A stretch of 13,373 bases of DNA from Myxococcales bacterium (GTDB taxonomy: Bacteria; Myxococcota; Polyangia; Fen-1088). Location of the stretch: contig PMCR01000192.1 in assembly GCA_003155465.1 (NCBI GenBank), forward strand, positions 947-14,319. Reading direction: 5' to 3'. Positions 1 through 5,801 of this stretch are shown one piece after another (within the stretch, counting starts at the first letter, position 1; each line of letters starts with the position of its first letter). The position numbers and the translations under genes are program-made. A model generated the notes under the pieces. It worked only from the letters and a program-made list of their open reading frames with translations, was not told the DNA's origin and searched no databases.

Positions 1-93
1 GACCTTGCCGGCCTCGTCGAGAAGGACGGTGACTTTTCCGTGACCCTCGACTCGGGTTACGGGCTCGATAACCACTCGCTTGATGACGCTCAC
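1..93 (-). CDS. hoxH: NAD-coupled [NiFe]-hydrogenase large subunit HoxH (N-terminal 31 codons only)
   Basis: The large subunit of a group 3 [NiFe]-hydrogenase carries the Ni-Fe(CN)2CO active site and works in the cytoplasm with HoxY. Only the first 31 codons are present; the gene runs off the left edge, so the two CxxC motifs that bind nickel cannot be seen. The visible part contains IEPVTRVEGHGKV, the conserved N-terminal strand with the R(I/V)EGH motif of hydrogenase large subunits. The start is a GTG preceded by AAGGAG with six bases between. The gene lies 19 bases after the hoxY stop and is last of the four visible hox genes, matching the hoxFUYH order known from NAD-reducing soluble hydrogenases. 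The assignment rests on this short motif plus the operon context. Confidence 0.88.
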   Translation of the reverse strand, partial: MSVIKRVVIEPVTRVEGHGKVTVLLDEAGKV

Positions 94-105
94 GTCACAC
101 TCCTT
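94..105 (-). promoter_or_regulatory. Ribosome binding site of hoxH
   Basis: AAGGAG at 105-100 (read on the minus strand) is followed by six bases and the GTG at 93. It decides in favour of this GTG. A second GTG six bases upstream (99-97) is followed directly by an in-frame TGA, so it cannot be the start. Confidence 0.7.
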
Positions 106-112
106 GGTACGT

Positions 113-661
113 TCAATCGTACTTGATGAGCCCGTAGGGCAATTTCACCGGCTTGCCAGTCAGCAAAGCCACCAGCGACTCCCACAGGGTGTCCGCCGAG
201 GGCGGGCAGCCGGGCAGGAAGTAGTCGATCTTCACCACCTCGTGACAGGGATAGACCTTGTCGAGAAGCAGCGGAATCTCGGGGTCGTTGGGAATCCTCT
301 GGCTGGGATTGTGGACGGTGGGCCCGTGCAGATACGCCTCGTCCAGACACTCGCGCAAGGGAATCCCGTTCCGCATGGCTGGCAGGCCGCCCATGGTCGC
401 GCATTCGCCGATCACCACCAAGGTGTCGCAGTGCTGGCGGTATTTCTGCAGCACGTGCACGTTCTCTTCGTTGCAGCAGCCGCCCTCGATCAGGCCCACG
501 GCGCAGCGGCCGGTGAACTCCTTGATGTCGTTGATGGGCGACTTGTCGAAATCCACCAGCTCGATCAACTTCAGGATGCGCTCATCGATATCGAGCAAGG
601 ACATGTGGCAGCCGAAGCAGCCCGCCAGGGAAATCGTCGCAACCTTGGGCTTGGCGGTCAT
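113..661 (-). CDS. hoxY: NAD-coupled [NiFe]-hydrogenase small subunit HoxY
   Basis: The 182-residue small subunit carries the [4Fe-4S] cluster next to the Ni-Fe site and passes electrons from HoxH to the HoxF/HoxU diaphorase. The N-terminus has SLAGCFGCHMSLLD with C15 and C18. C87 lies in VVIGECATMGG and C152 in LPGCPPSAD; these four are the expected cluster ligands. The length is that of a one-cluster group 3d small subunit, without the medial and distal cluster domain or the Tat signal of membrane-bound hydrogenases, so it is cytoplasmic. The ATG overlaps the hoxU stop by four bases (ATGA), and GGAGG stands five bases ahead of it, so translation is probably coupled and also independently primed. 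Additional cysteines (C53, C62, C63, C78, C105, C139) have no role I can assign. Confidence 0.95.
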   Translation of the reverse strand: MTAKPKVATISLAGCFGCHMSLLDIDERILKLIELVDFDKSPINDIKEFTGRCAVGLIEGGCCNEENVHVLQKYRQHCDTLVVIGECATMGGLPAMRNGIPLRECLDEAYLHGPTVHNPSQRIPNDPEIPLLLDKVYPCHEVVKIDYFLPGCPPSADTLWESLVALLTGKPVKLPYGLIKYD

Positions 662-1389
662 CGCGCGCCTCCTGCCTGCGCCGGCGCGGCGCCCTTCTCG
701 ATGTCCGACCCGATGGGCTTGTCGTCGTACGTCCGCTGCCCGATCGGGATCGCGTAGCCCACCCGTTTCTTCATCAGCGAGCCAACTGGACAGGCCTCGC
801 TGGCCATGTCGGTGACCGACGCGTCAGTCCCCGCCAGCCCCTCGCGCGCATTGGCGGCCACGTGCTTGTGCGCGCCGCGACCCACGAAGCCGTACGCGTG
901 CTTGCCGTCCAGCTCCTGCGAGGCCCGCACGCAACGCGCGCACAGGATGCAGCGGTTGCGGTCGAGGAACAGGTCGGGGTGGCTGGCGTCCACATCGCGC
1001 ACCGGGAAGAAGTACGGGTACTGCGGCGCCAGCATGCCCAGGCGATAGCCCATGGCTTGCAGCTCACAGTTGCCGCTCTTCTCGCAGAAGGGACAGAAAT
1101 GGTTGCCCTCGACGAACAACATCTCGACCAGCTCGCGGCGCATGTCGCGCAGGCCCTCGGTGTCGTTCTCCACCACGATGCCCTCTGCGACGGGCTGGAT
1201 GCACGCCGCCTGCGGTCGGCCGTTGACCAGCACGGTACACACGCGGCAGCTCCCCCAAGGTGTCAATCCGCGTTTGGCGCACAGGTGGGGGATGTAAATG
1301 TTGGCCAGCGCCGCGGCCTGCAGAATGCTCTGGCCGGCCTGGCCGCGCACTTGCGCGCCGTCGATGGTGAAGGTGATTTCGCCGCTCAT
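658..1389 (-). CDS. hoxU: NAD-coupled hydrogenase diaphorase subunit HoxU
   Basis: HoxU (243 residues) is the electron-wiring subunit of the diaphorase half, homologous to the N-terminal part of complex I NuoG. Three cluster sites can be read. C37, C48, C51 and C63 form a plant-type [2Fe-2S] site. H97, C99, C102 and C108 (NHFCPFCEKSGNC) form a His/Cys3 [4Fe-4S] site like N5. C147, C150, C153 and C200 form a [4Fe-4S] site like N4. No molybdopterin-like domain follows, as expected for HoxU. The reading frame stays open 42 codons upstream, but that stretch overlaps the end of hoxF. The ATG at 1389, with AAGGGA just ahead, leads directly into the ferredoxin fold and is the better start. The gap to the hoxF stop is ten bases, and the stop overlaps the hoxY start. 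Confidence 0.94.
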   Translation of the reverse strand: MSGEITFTIDGAQVRGQAGQSILQAAALANIYIPHLCAKRGLTPWGSCRVCTVLVNGRPQAACIQPVAEGIVVENDTEGLRDMRRELVEMLFVEGNHFCPFCEKSGNCELQAMGYRLGMLAPQYPYFFPVRDVDASHPDLFLDRNRCILCARCVRASQELDGKHAYGFVGRGAHKHVAANAREGLAGTDASVTDMASEACPVGSLMKKRVGYAIPIGQRTYDDKPIGSDIEKGAAPAQAGGAR

Positions 1390-1399
1390 GGTGTCCCTT

Positions 1400-3217
1400 T
1401 CACTTCCCGAAGTAGACCGACCGGCGCTGCGCCAGCGACTCGGCCACCGCCACCGCGGCAGCCCCGTCAAAGGTGGGCAGCAGATCCGCCTCGCGCGGCC
1501 GCACCCGTCGCTCATACTCCGACCGGAAGGAGCGCAGGGTGGTCAGTACCGGCTGGGGCGAGGTCTGCCCCAGACCGCAGCGGCTGGTGGCCTTCACGGT
1601 TTCGCCCAGCTTCTGCAGATACGCGAGGTCCTCTGGGCTTCCCTTGCCGTCGGCCACCTGGCCAAGGCGCTCGCGCAGCAGCCGGTTGCCCACCCGGCAG
1701 GGCGTGCAGTAGCCGCAGCTCTCTTCGCAGAAGAAGTCCATGAACGCCTCGGCCACCCGGAGCACATCGCGCTGCCGGTTGAAGATCATCACCGCGCCGC
1801 CGGTGGCCAAGTCGTCGAAGCGCAGGGTACGGCCGAAGTCGCTCGGGCCGATCATCTGTCCCGAAGCACCGCCCACCTGCACCGCCGCCGTCTCGTGCGC
1901 GCCGGCCATGTTGAGCAGGTCGACGACCTTCACGCCGAAGGGAAGCTCGTACACGCCTGGCCGGTCGCAGTCACCGGAAACGCTGTAGAGCTTGGTGCCC
2001 GTGCTGTCGCTGGTGCCGATCGAGCTGAACCAGCCCGGTCCGTTCTCCAGAATGCGGGCGACGCAGCAAAAGGTTTCCACGTTGTTGATGACGGTGGGCC
2101 GACCCAGATACCCGGACTGGGCGGGAAAAGGCGGCCGATTCTTGGGATCACCGCGCTTGCCTTCGCACGAGCTGAGCAGCGCGGTCTCCTCCCCGCAGAT
2201 GTAGGCCCCCGCGCCCAACTGGATGCGAATGTCGAAATCGAATCCCTGCTTGCCCAAAATGTTGCGGCCGAGAAGACCGGCCTCGCGGCGTTCTTTGAGC
2301 AGGCTTTCCAGGAAGGCGAGCAGATAGGCGTATTCGCCGCGCAGGTAGACGATCCCGGTGGCCGCCCCCACGCCGTAACCGGCGATGGTCATGCCTTCGA
2401 ACACCAGCTCCGCCGCCTCGGTGAGGATCACACGATCCTTGAACGTGCCGGGCTCGCCCTCGTCAGCGTTGCATACCACAATCTTGTTCACGCCCGTCGC
2501 CGCGCGTGCGAACTCCCACTTCATGCCGGTGGGGAAGCCCGCGCCCCCGCGCCCGCGCAGACGGGAAACCTTGATGTTCTTGATGACCTCGGTGGCGCTT
2601 TCCGCCAGGGCCTTGCGCAGAGCCATTCCGCGGGCCAAGGGTGCAAAGATGACCTGTCCGCGCTCGCGCAGGTTGTTTCTGACCACGGCACGAACCAGAG
2701 GATGGCTGTTGTTGCCGTTGCCCAGGGTGAGCTTCAGGTGTTCAACGTCGCCGCTCGCACGCAGGGCCTCGACCAGCTCGCGCGCCCGGTCGCTCGACAG
2801 ATTGGTCACGACCTTGTCGTTGATCAGCGCAGCCGGAGCCTGGTCGCACATGCCGATGCAGGGCGTGTGCTCAAGGGTGAACAGCCCATCAGCCGTGGTC
2901 TGGCCGAAATCGATGCCCAGCTCCTCGCGGAAGGCACGTCCCACGCGCTCCACGCCGTGCATCTGGTCGATGATGTCGTTGCACAAGCGGATGACGAACT
3001 TCCCCCGCGGCTTGGGCGAGAAGAACGCGTAGAACGACAGCGTGCTCTCGACTTCCACCCGCGGCAGCGACAATGCCCGCGCGACGGCATCCACCGCTTC
3101 GCCCGACACGCTGCCTAGCCGCCGATGCGCCTCGAGCAGGATGTCCATCAGCCGCGTCGGCTCGTTGCCGAACCGTCCACAGATCTCCCGGATGACGCTT
3201 TCCTGAGTCTCGGCCAT
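1400..3217 (-). CDS. hoxF: NAD-coupled hydrogenase diaphorase subunit HoxF, NuoE-NuoF fusion type
   Basis: HoxF (605 residues) binds NAD(H) and FMN and starts the chain between NADH and the hydrogenase. Residues ~5-155 are a NuoE-like thioredoxin-fold domain with C79, C120 and C124. The rest is NuoF-like: FMN/NAD-binding glycine-rich RGRGGAGFPTG (221-231), ADEGEPGTFKDR (251-262), GAGAYICGEETAL (335-347), and a C-terminal [4Fe-4S] site with C501, C504, C507 (EESCGYCTPCR) and C547 (TSRCGLG). The length matches the ~600-residue fused HoxF of Ralstonia-type soluble hydrogenase, which explains why no separate hoxE is seen. The frame stays open to an ATG at 3262, but the ATG at 3217 has AAGGA four bases ahead and matches the family N-terminus, so I chose it. 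The NuoE-like domain keeps three of the four usual [2Fe-2S] cysteines. It is first in the operon and divergent from cutA. Confidence 0.94.
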   Translation of the reverse strand: MAETQESVIREICGRFGNEPTRLMDILLEAHRRLGSVSGEAVDAVARALSLPRVEVESTLSFYAFFSPKPRGKFVIRLCNDIIDQMHGVERVGRAFREELGIDFGQTTADGLFTLEHTPCIGMCDQAPAALINDKVVTNLSSDRARELVEALRASGDVEHLKLTLGNGNNSHPLVRAVVRNNLRERGQVIFAPLARGMALRKALAESATEVIKNIKVSRLRGRGGAGFPTGMKWEFARAATGVNKIVVCNADEGEPGTFKDRVILTEAAELVFEGMTIAGYGVGAATGIVYLRGEYAYLLAFLESLLKERREAGLLGRNILGKQGFDFDIRIQLGAGAYICGEETALLSSCEGKRGDPKNRPPFPAQSGYLGRPTVINNVETFCCVARILENGPGWFSSIGTSDSTGTKLYSVSGDCDRPGVYELPFGVKVVDLLNMAGAHETAAVQVGGASGQMIGPSDFGRTLRFDDLATGGAVMIFNRQRDVLRVAEAFMDFFCEESCGYCTPCRVGNRLLRERLGQVADGKGSPEDLAYLQKLGETVKATSRCGLGQTSPQPVLTTLRSFRSEYERRVRPREADLLPTFDGAAAVAVAESLAQRRSVYFGK

Positions 3218-3227
3218 GTTGTCCTTC
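3218..3227 (-). promoter_or_regulatory. Ribosome binding site supporting the inner hoxF start
   Basis: GAAGGA at 3227-3222 on the minus strand is followed by CAAC and the ATG at 3217. The two upstream ATGs in frame (3262 and 3229) have no comparable site at a workable distance. This favours a 605-residue HoxF over a 620-residue one. Confidence 0.55.
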
Positions 3228-3310
3228 ATCTTCGCTTGTCTGTCACAAACCAGTTCTGTCATTTCCCGGCGCAGAGAGGGTCCCTAGCACGAACGTTACC
3301 CGTTTCACGA

Positions 3311-3339
3311 CGTATATAGAAAACCCGATTGCATTTCAA
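3311..3339 (-). promoter_or_regulatory. Candidate sigma-70 type promoter of the hox operon
   Basis: Read on the minus strand, TTGAAA (3339-3334) is followed after 17 bases by TATACG (3316-3311), or after 15 bases by TATATA (3318-3313). The AT-rich run stands out in a GC-rich region and lies in the 236-base spacer between divergent hoxF and cutA. It would give a leader of about 87 bases before hoxF. I see no convincing sigma-54 or FNR-type motif here. The position and hexamer match are visible; promoter function is inferred. Confidence 0.45.
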
Positions 3340-3441
3340 GCGCTAACACCATGACGTTGCCCGCACCATTCCGACAGACGCCACGCTCGAACAGGTCCGG
3401 TTCGAATGCCGATCGCAAATACCGGACTGGCGGCGTCCGGC

Positions 3442-3447
3442 TACAAT
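3442..3447 (+). promoter_or_regulatory. Candidate -10 hexamer of cutA
   Basis: TACAAT matches the TATAAT consensus at five of six positions and ends six bases before the preferred cutA ATG, so the predicted transcript start would fall on the A of the ATG. The position expected for a -35 box (3419-3424) reads ATACCG and is not a match. The call therefore rests on the -10 element alone. Confidence 0.35.
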
Positions 3448-3453
3448 ACGGCC

Positions 3454-3801
3454 ATGGCAAGCCCTGACCCAGCCACGCCCTGCCCTGCTGACTTCGTCGT
3501 GGTGCTCATGACCGCACCCGATCCGGACGTGGCAGGCCGTATCGCAAGCACATTGCTCGATGAACGGCTGGTCGCCTGCGTGAACCTCCTTCCTGGCCTG
3601 CGCTCGATCTATCGATGGGAAGAAAAACTTTGCGACGAAGCCGAGGTGCTGTGTCTAATGAAAACGCGGCAGGATCTGTTCCCTGCGCTCCGTGACCGCA
3701 TCGCCGCACTTCATCCCTACCAGGTGCCGGAGATCATTGCCCTGCCCCTTGTCGCCGGGCACGCGCCGTATCTTGACTGGGTCCGCCGGTCCACGAAATA
3801 G
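3454..3801 (+). CDS. cutA: Divalent cation tolerance protein CutA
   Basis: CutA is a small trimeric protein of ferredoxin-like fold, linked genetically to divalent metal (copper) tolerance; its biochemical role remains unclear. The 115-residue protein shows the family pattern throughout: VVVLMTAPDPDVAGRIAS (15-32), ERLVACVNLLPGLRSIYRWE (37-56), EVLCLMKT (64-71), HPYQVPEIIALPL (87-99) and YLDWV (106-110). The family is usually 100-115 residues. I prefer the ATG at 3454. An in-frame ATG at 3406 would add 16 residues without family similarity and has only a weak upstream AGG. Neither start has a good ribosome binding site, and a -10-like TACAAT sits immediately ahead of 3454. The gene is divergent from the hox operon, but a functional link is not shown. 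Confidence 0.93.
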   Translation: MASPDPATPCPADFVVVLMTAPDPDVAGRIASTLLDERLVACVNLLPGLRSIYRWEEKLCDEAEVLCLMKTRQDLFPALRDRIAALHPYQVPEIIALPLVAGHAPYLDWVRRSTK

Positions 3802-3888
3802 AGACGCCGAAAACCCGAACCTCGCAGCCGCCGGCTCTGCCCAAGTCCACGCCCACATCAGCTACGAAGAGACTCGCCACGCCAGCCT

Positions 3889-3901
3889 AATCAAATTGAT
3901 T
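3889..3901. promoter_or_regulatory. Short AT-rich palindrome ahead of the lipoprotein gene
   Basis: AATCAAATTGATT is a perfect 6-bp inverted repeat around one central base, ending one base before the GGAGG ribosome binding site of the lipoprotein gene. It is not an FNR box, where the half-sites are oriented TTGAT then ATCAA. It could be an operator or chance; no second copy was noticed. Confidence 0.25.
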
Positions 3902-3911
3902 CGGAGGTCCC

Positions 3912-5030
3912 ATGTCGAAACTGCGTTCTTCCATCTCGCTCTTGCTACTGACCGGAGTCGGGCTTGCCTGCAGCAGCAGCTCCACAGATGGCAACGGGGG
4001 CATCGCCTTCGAAGCACTGCCCGCCAAGTACGCCGAGGCCATCTGCACGGCGTATGAGAACTGCCTGGGCCCGATCTTCTCCCTGTTCCTCAACGGCGCG
4101 AACTGTACGGAGTTGACCACCAAGCGCCTGCAGAACGGAACCCTTCCGCTCACCCAGCAGAAGATCGAAGCGGGTACCGTCAGATACGATGGCAACAAGG
4201 CCCAGGCGTGCCTGGATGCCGTCGCCAAGCTCAGTTGCGATGGGCTGCTCAAGCGTCACCAAGCGGAATGTCTGGCGGCGCTAGATGGGTTGGTGGCTCA
4301 AGGTGGCGCGTGTGATCTCAACGAGGAATGCACGGGCAGCGCCATCTGTCAGGCGAGCGCCGGAATGTGTCCCGGCAAGTGCGTTGCGCTCTTGAGTGCG
4401 GGACAAGGCTGTTCGGCCGACAGCGATTGCGACGACGGGCTGCAGTGCTCCAGCGAGACCAAGCTCTGCGTAAAGCCGGCCGCCGCCGGCGACAACTGCG
4501 AATACGGCTCGCCCCCTTGTGGCCCCGGCTTGCTTTGCCTGGGCAAGGACGATCAGAAGAAGACCTCTGGCATGTGTCGCGGTGCCGCCGACGCGTTCAG
4601 CGCTGCCCAGGGTGACGCTTGCGATCCAGTCGCGGGAATCCTCTGTACCTCAGGCCTCTCCTGCGTCGCCGACAGTTACAATGTGCTCACGGCCCAGGTG
4701 GTTTGGTCGTGCGTCCAGACTGGCACCTACCCAACAGGCGAAGCGTGCAAGCCCGGCATCCCCGAGGCTTGCTCGATGGGCAACTACTGCCTGACTGGCA
4801 CCGGGCTTGCCGCGCTCAAAGGCACCTGCACCGCGATTCCTGACGCCAACCAGCCTTGTGGCACCGGATTCGGCGCCCAGTGCAAGCCCGGAGCCGTCTG
4901 CGTCGCGGGCCTCTGTCAGGACTATGCCGCCAACGGCGTTAGCTGCACTGGCGACAACATGTGCTACAGCGAATACTGCGGCACCACCGGTGGGTGCGAG
5001 CCACGGGTGCCGTGTCAACGGGTTCAGTAG
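3912..5030 (+). CDS. Cys-rich repeat lipoprotein, Dickkopf-like (myxobacterial type)
   Basis: This 372-residue protein is predicted to be exported and lipid-anchored. Residues 1-19 form a signal peptide (KLR, hydrophobic SISLLLLTGVG) ending in GLAC with C20 as the lipidation site, then a Ser-rich linker. The lipobox is slightly atypical, with Gly at -3. There are 37 cysteines (10%). Residues 40-125 hold six (C45, C51, C65, C100, C109, C120). From C134 to C362 come seven modules of four cysteines, most starting G-x-x-C and spaced about 6-8, 5-6 and 5-16: C134/140/146/153, C167/173/179/186, C196/203/209/222, C237/245/251/267, C279/287/293/306, C316/324/330/335 and C345/351/356/362. Such proteins are abundant in myxobacterial genomes, and their function is mostly unknown. 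They are presumably disulfide-bonded in the periplasm or at the surface. GGAGG lies four bases before the ATG. The gene converges with the 5-alpha-reductase gene across nine bases. Confidence 0.85.
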   Translation: MSKLRSSISLLLLTGVGLACSSSSTDGNGGIAFEALPAKYAEAICTAYENCLGPIFSLFLNGANCTELTTKRLQNGTLPLTQQKIEAGTVRYDGNKAQACLDAVAKLSCDGLLKRHQAECLAALDGLVAQGGACDLNEECTGSAICQASAGMCPGKCVALLSAGQGCSADSDCDDGLQCSSETKLCVKPAAAGDNCEYGSPPCGPGLLCLGKDDQKKTSGMCRGAADAFSAAQGDACDPVAGILCTSGLSCVADSYNVLTAQVVWSCVQTGTYPTGEACKPGIPEACSMGNYCLTGTGLAALKGTCTAIPDANQPCGTGFGAQCKPGAVCVAGLCQDYAANGVSCTGDNMCYSEYCGTTGGCEPRVPCQRVQ

Positions 5031-5039
5031 CAGACGGCC

Positions 5040-5801
5040 TCACAGGACAAATGGAATGATGGCTTTCCGCGACGGTGGGTAGTCGGCAAAGTTGGCGCGG
5101 TACCAGGCGTGGTGCTGAAGCGCGCGCGGCACCAGGTTGGCAGCAGTCCACAAGGCAAAGACCGCTCCCGGCCACGAAAGCGTGGCGAAGGCCCAGCCCG
5201 TCCACTCGATCATTTCGCCGAAGTAGTTTGGGCAGGACACCAGGCGAAAAAGTGGGCCACGCGGTACCGCGTATGCGCCGCCTGACTGCCGGCGCAGGCG
5301 ACGCAGTTCGCGATCCGCCAGCACGTGCACCAAGAACCCCGCGGCGAACAGGAGCACGCCGACGAGGAAAGGAACACTGGTCAACCAAGCCGTGGGCCGG
5401 ACTGGTGAGAGGGTGAAGAGCCAACGACCGTTCAAGTAGGCGTTGACCACGTTGAAGAACGCGCCCGAGCCCAGCACCACGAGCGGCATGGGCCTGCTGG
5501 TGGACGGGAGCAAGAAAGCAAACACAAAGGTCCGGTAGAAGTAGTGCCCGAGCCAGAGCGCCAGCGCCGCCAGCGCCGCCAGGTTCGCGCGGCGATCTCC
5601 CAGAGCAAACATGACCGTCATGAACAGCGGCGACGGCGCCTCCATCAGGACCCAGGCCAGCCGCGCCTTCACTACGGGTCCCCACCCCGGCCGGCCGTGG
5701 CGGCCGTAGGGGGCAGGCCGCAGCAACAGATAGGGCACCACCGCCAGCGCCACGACAACCCAGGCGCAAAGGAGCCAGCCGAACAGCCTCGGCTCGCTCA
5801 T
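5040..5801 (-). CDS. 3-oxo-5-alpha-steroid 4-dehydrogenase (steroid 5-alpha-reductase) family membrane protein
   Basis: Steroid 5-alpha-reductases use NADPH to reduce the delta-4 double bond of 3-oxo-steroids within the membrane. The 253-residue protein has the length of the eukaryotic type 1/2 enzymes and about seven hydrophobic segments. Visible family features are PYGRHG (31-36), E54 in AWVLMEAPSPLF (aligning with the catalytic Glu of human SRD5A2), HYFYRTF (86-92) with Y87 (aligning with its catalytic Tyr), VSCPNYFGEMIEW (188-200), HHAWY (230-234) and terminal RKAIIPFVL (245-253). Nine further codons are open upstream, but the ATG at 5801 overlaps the stop of the preceding SDR gene by four bases, so this start and translational coupling are likely. 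The true substrate may be a sterol, a ketosteroid or another enone lipid. Some bacterial relatives annotated DUF1295 have other or unknown roles. Confidence 0.85.
   Translation of the reverse strand: MSEPRLFGWLLCAWVVVALAVVPYLLLRPAPYGRHGRPGWGPVVKARLAWVLMEAPSPLFMTVMFALGDRRANLAALAALALWLGHYFYRTFVFAFLLPSTSRPMPLVVLGSGAFFNVVNAYLNGRWLFTLSPVRPTAWLTSVPFLVGVLLFAAGFLVHVLADRELRRLRRQSGGAYAVPRGPLFRLVSCPNYFGEMIEWTGWAFATLSWPGAVFALWTAANLVPRALQHHAWYRANFADYPPSRKAIIPFVL

Noticed and set aside
1298..3118. Plus-strand open frame of about 600 codons opposite hoxF
   Set aside because: It lies opposite the well-supported hoxF and hoxU genes and its translation shows no domain or motif. It follows from high GC and codon bias on the other strand.
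3395..3427. GTCCGG and CCGGAC inverted repeat upstream of cutA
   Set aside because: A 6-bp repeat with a 21-base gap made of common GC-rich words is easily explained by chance, and it overlaps no other signal.
3889..3901. FNR box reading of the palindrome before the lipoprotein gene
   Set aside because: The FNR consensus is TTGAT-N4-ATCAA; here the half-sites are in the opposite order and separated by one base.
5002..5014. CACGG-GTG-CCGTG hairpin near the end of the lipoprotein gene
   Set aside because: It lies inside the coding sequence and has no T-run after it, so it does not support a terminator call.
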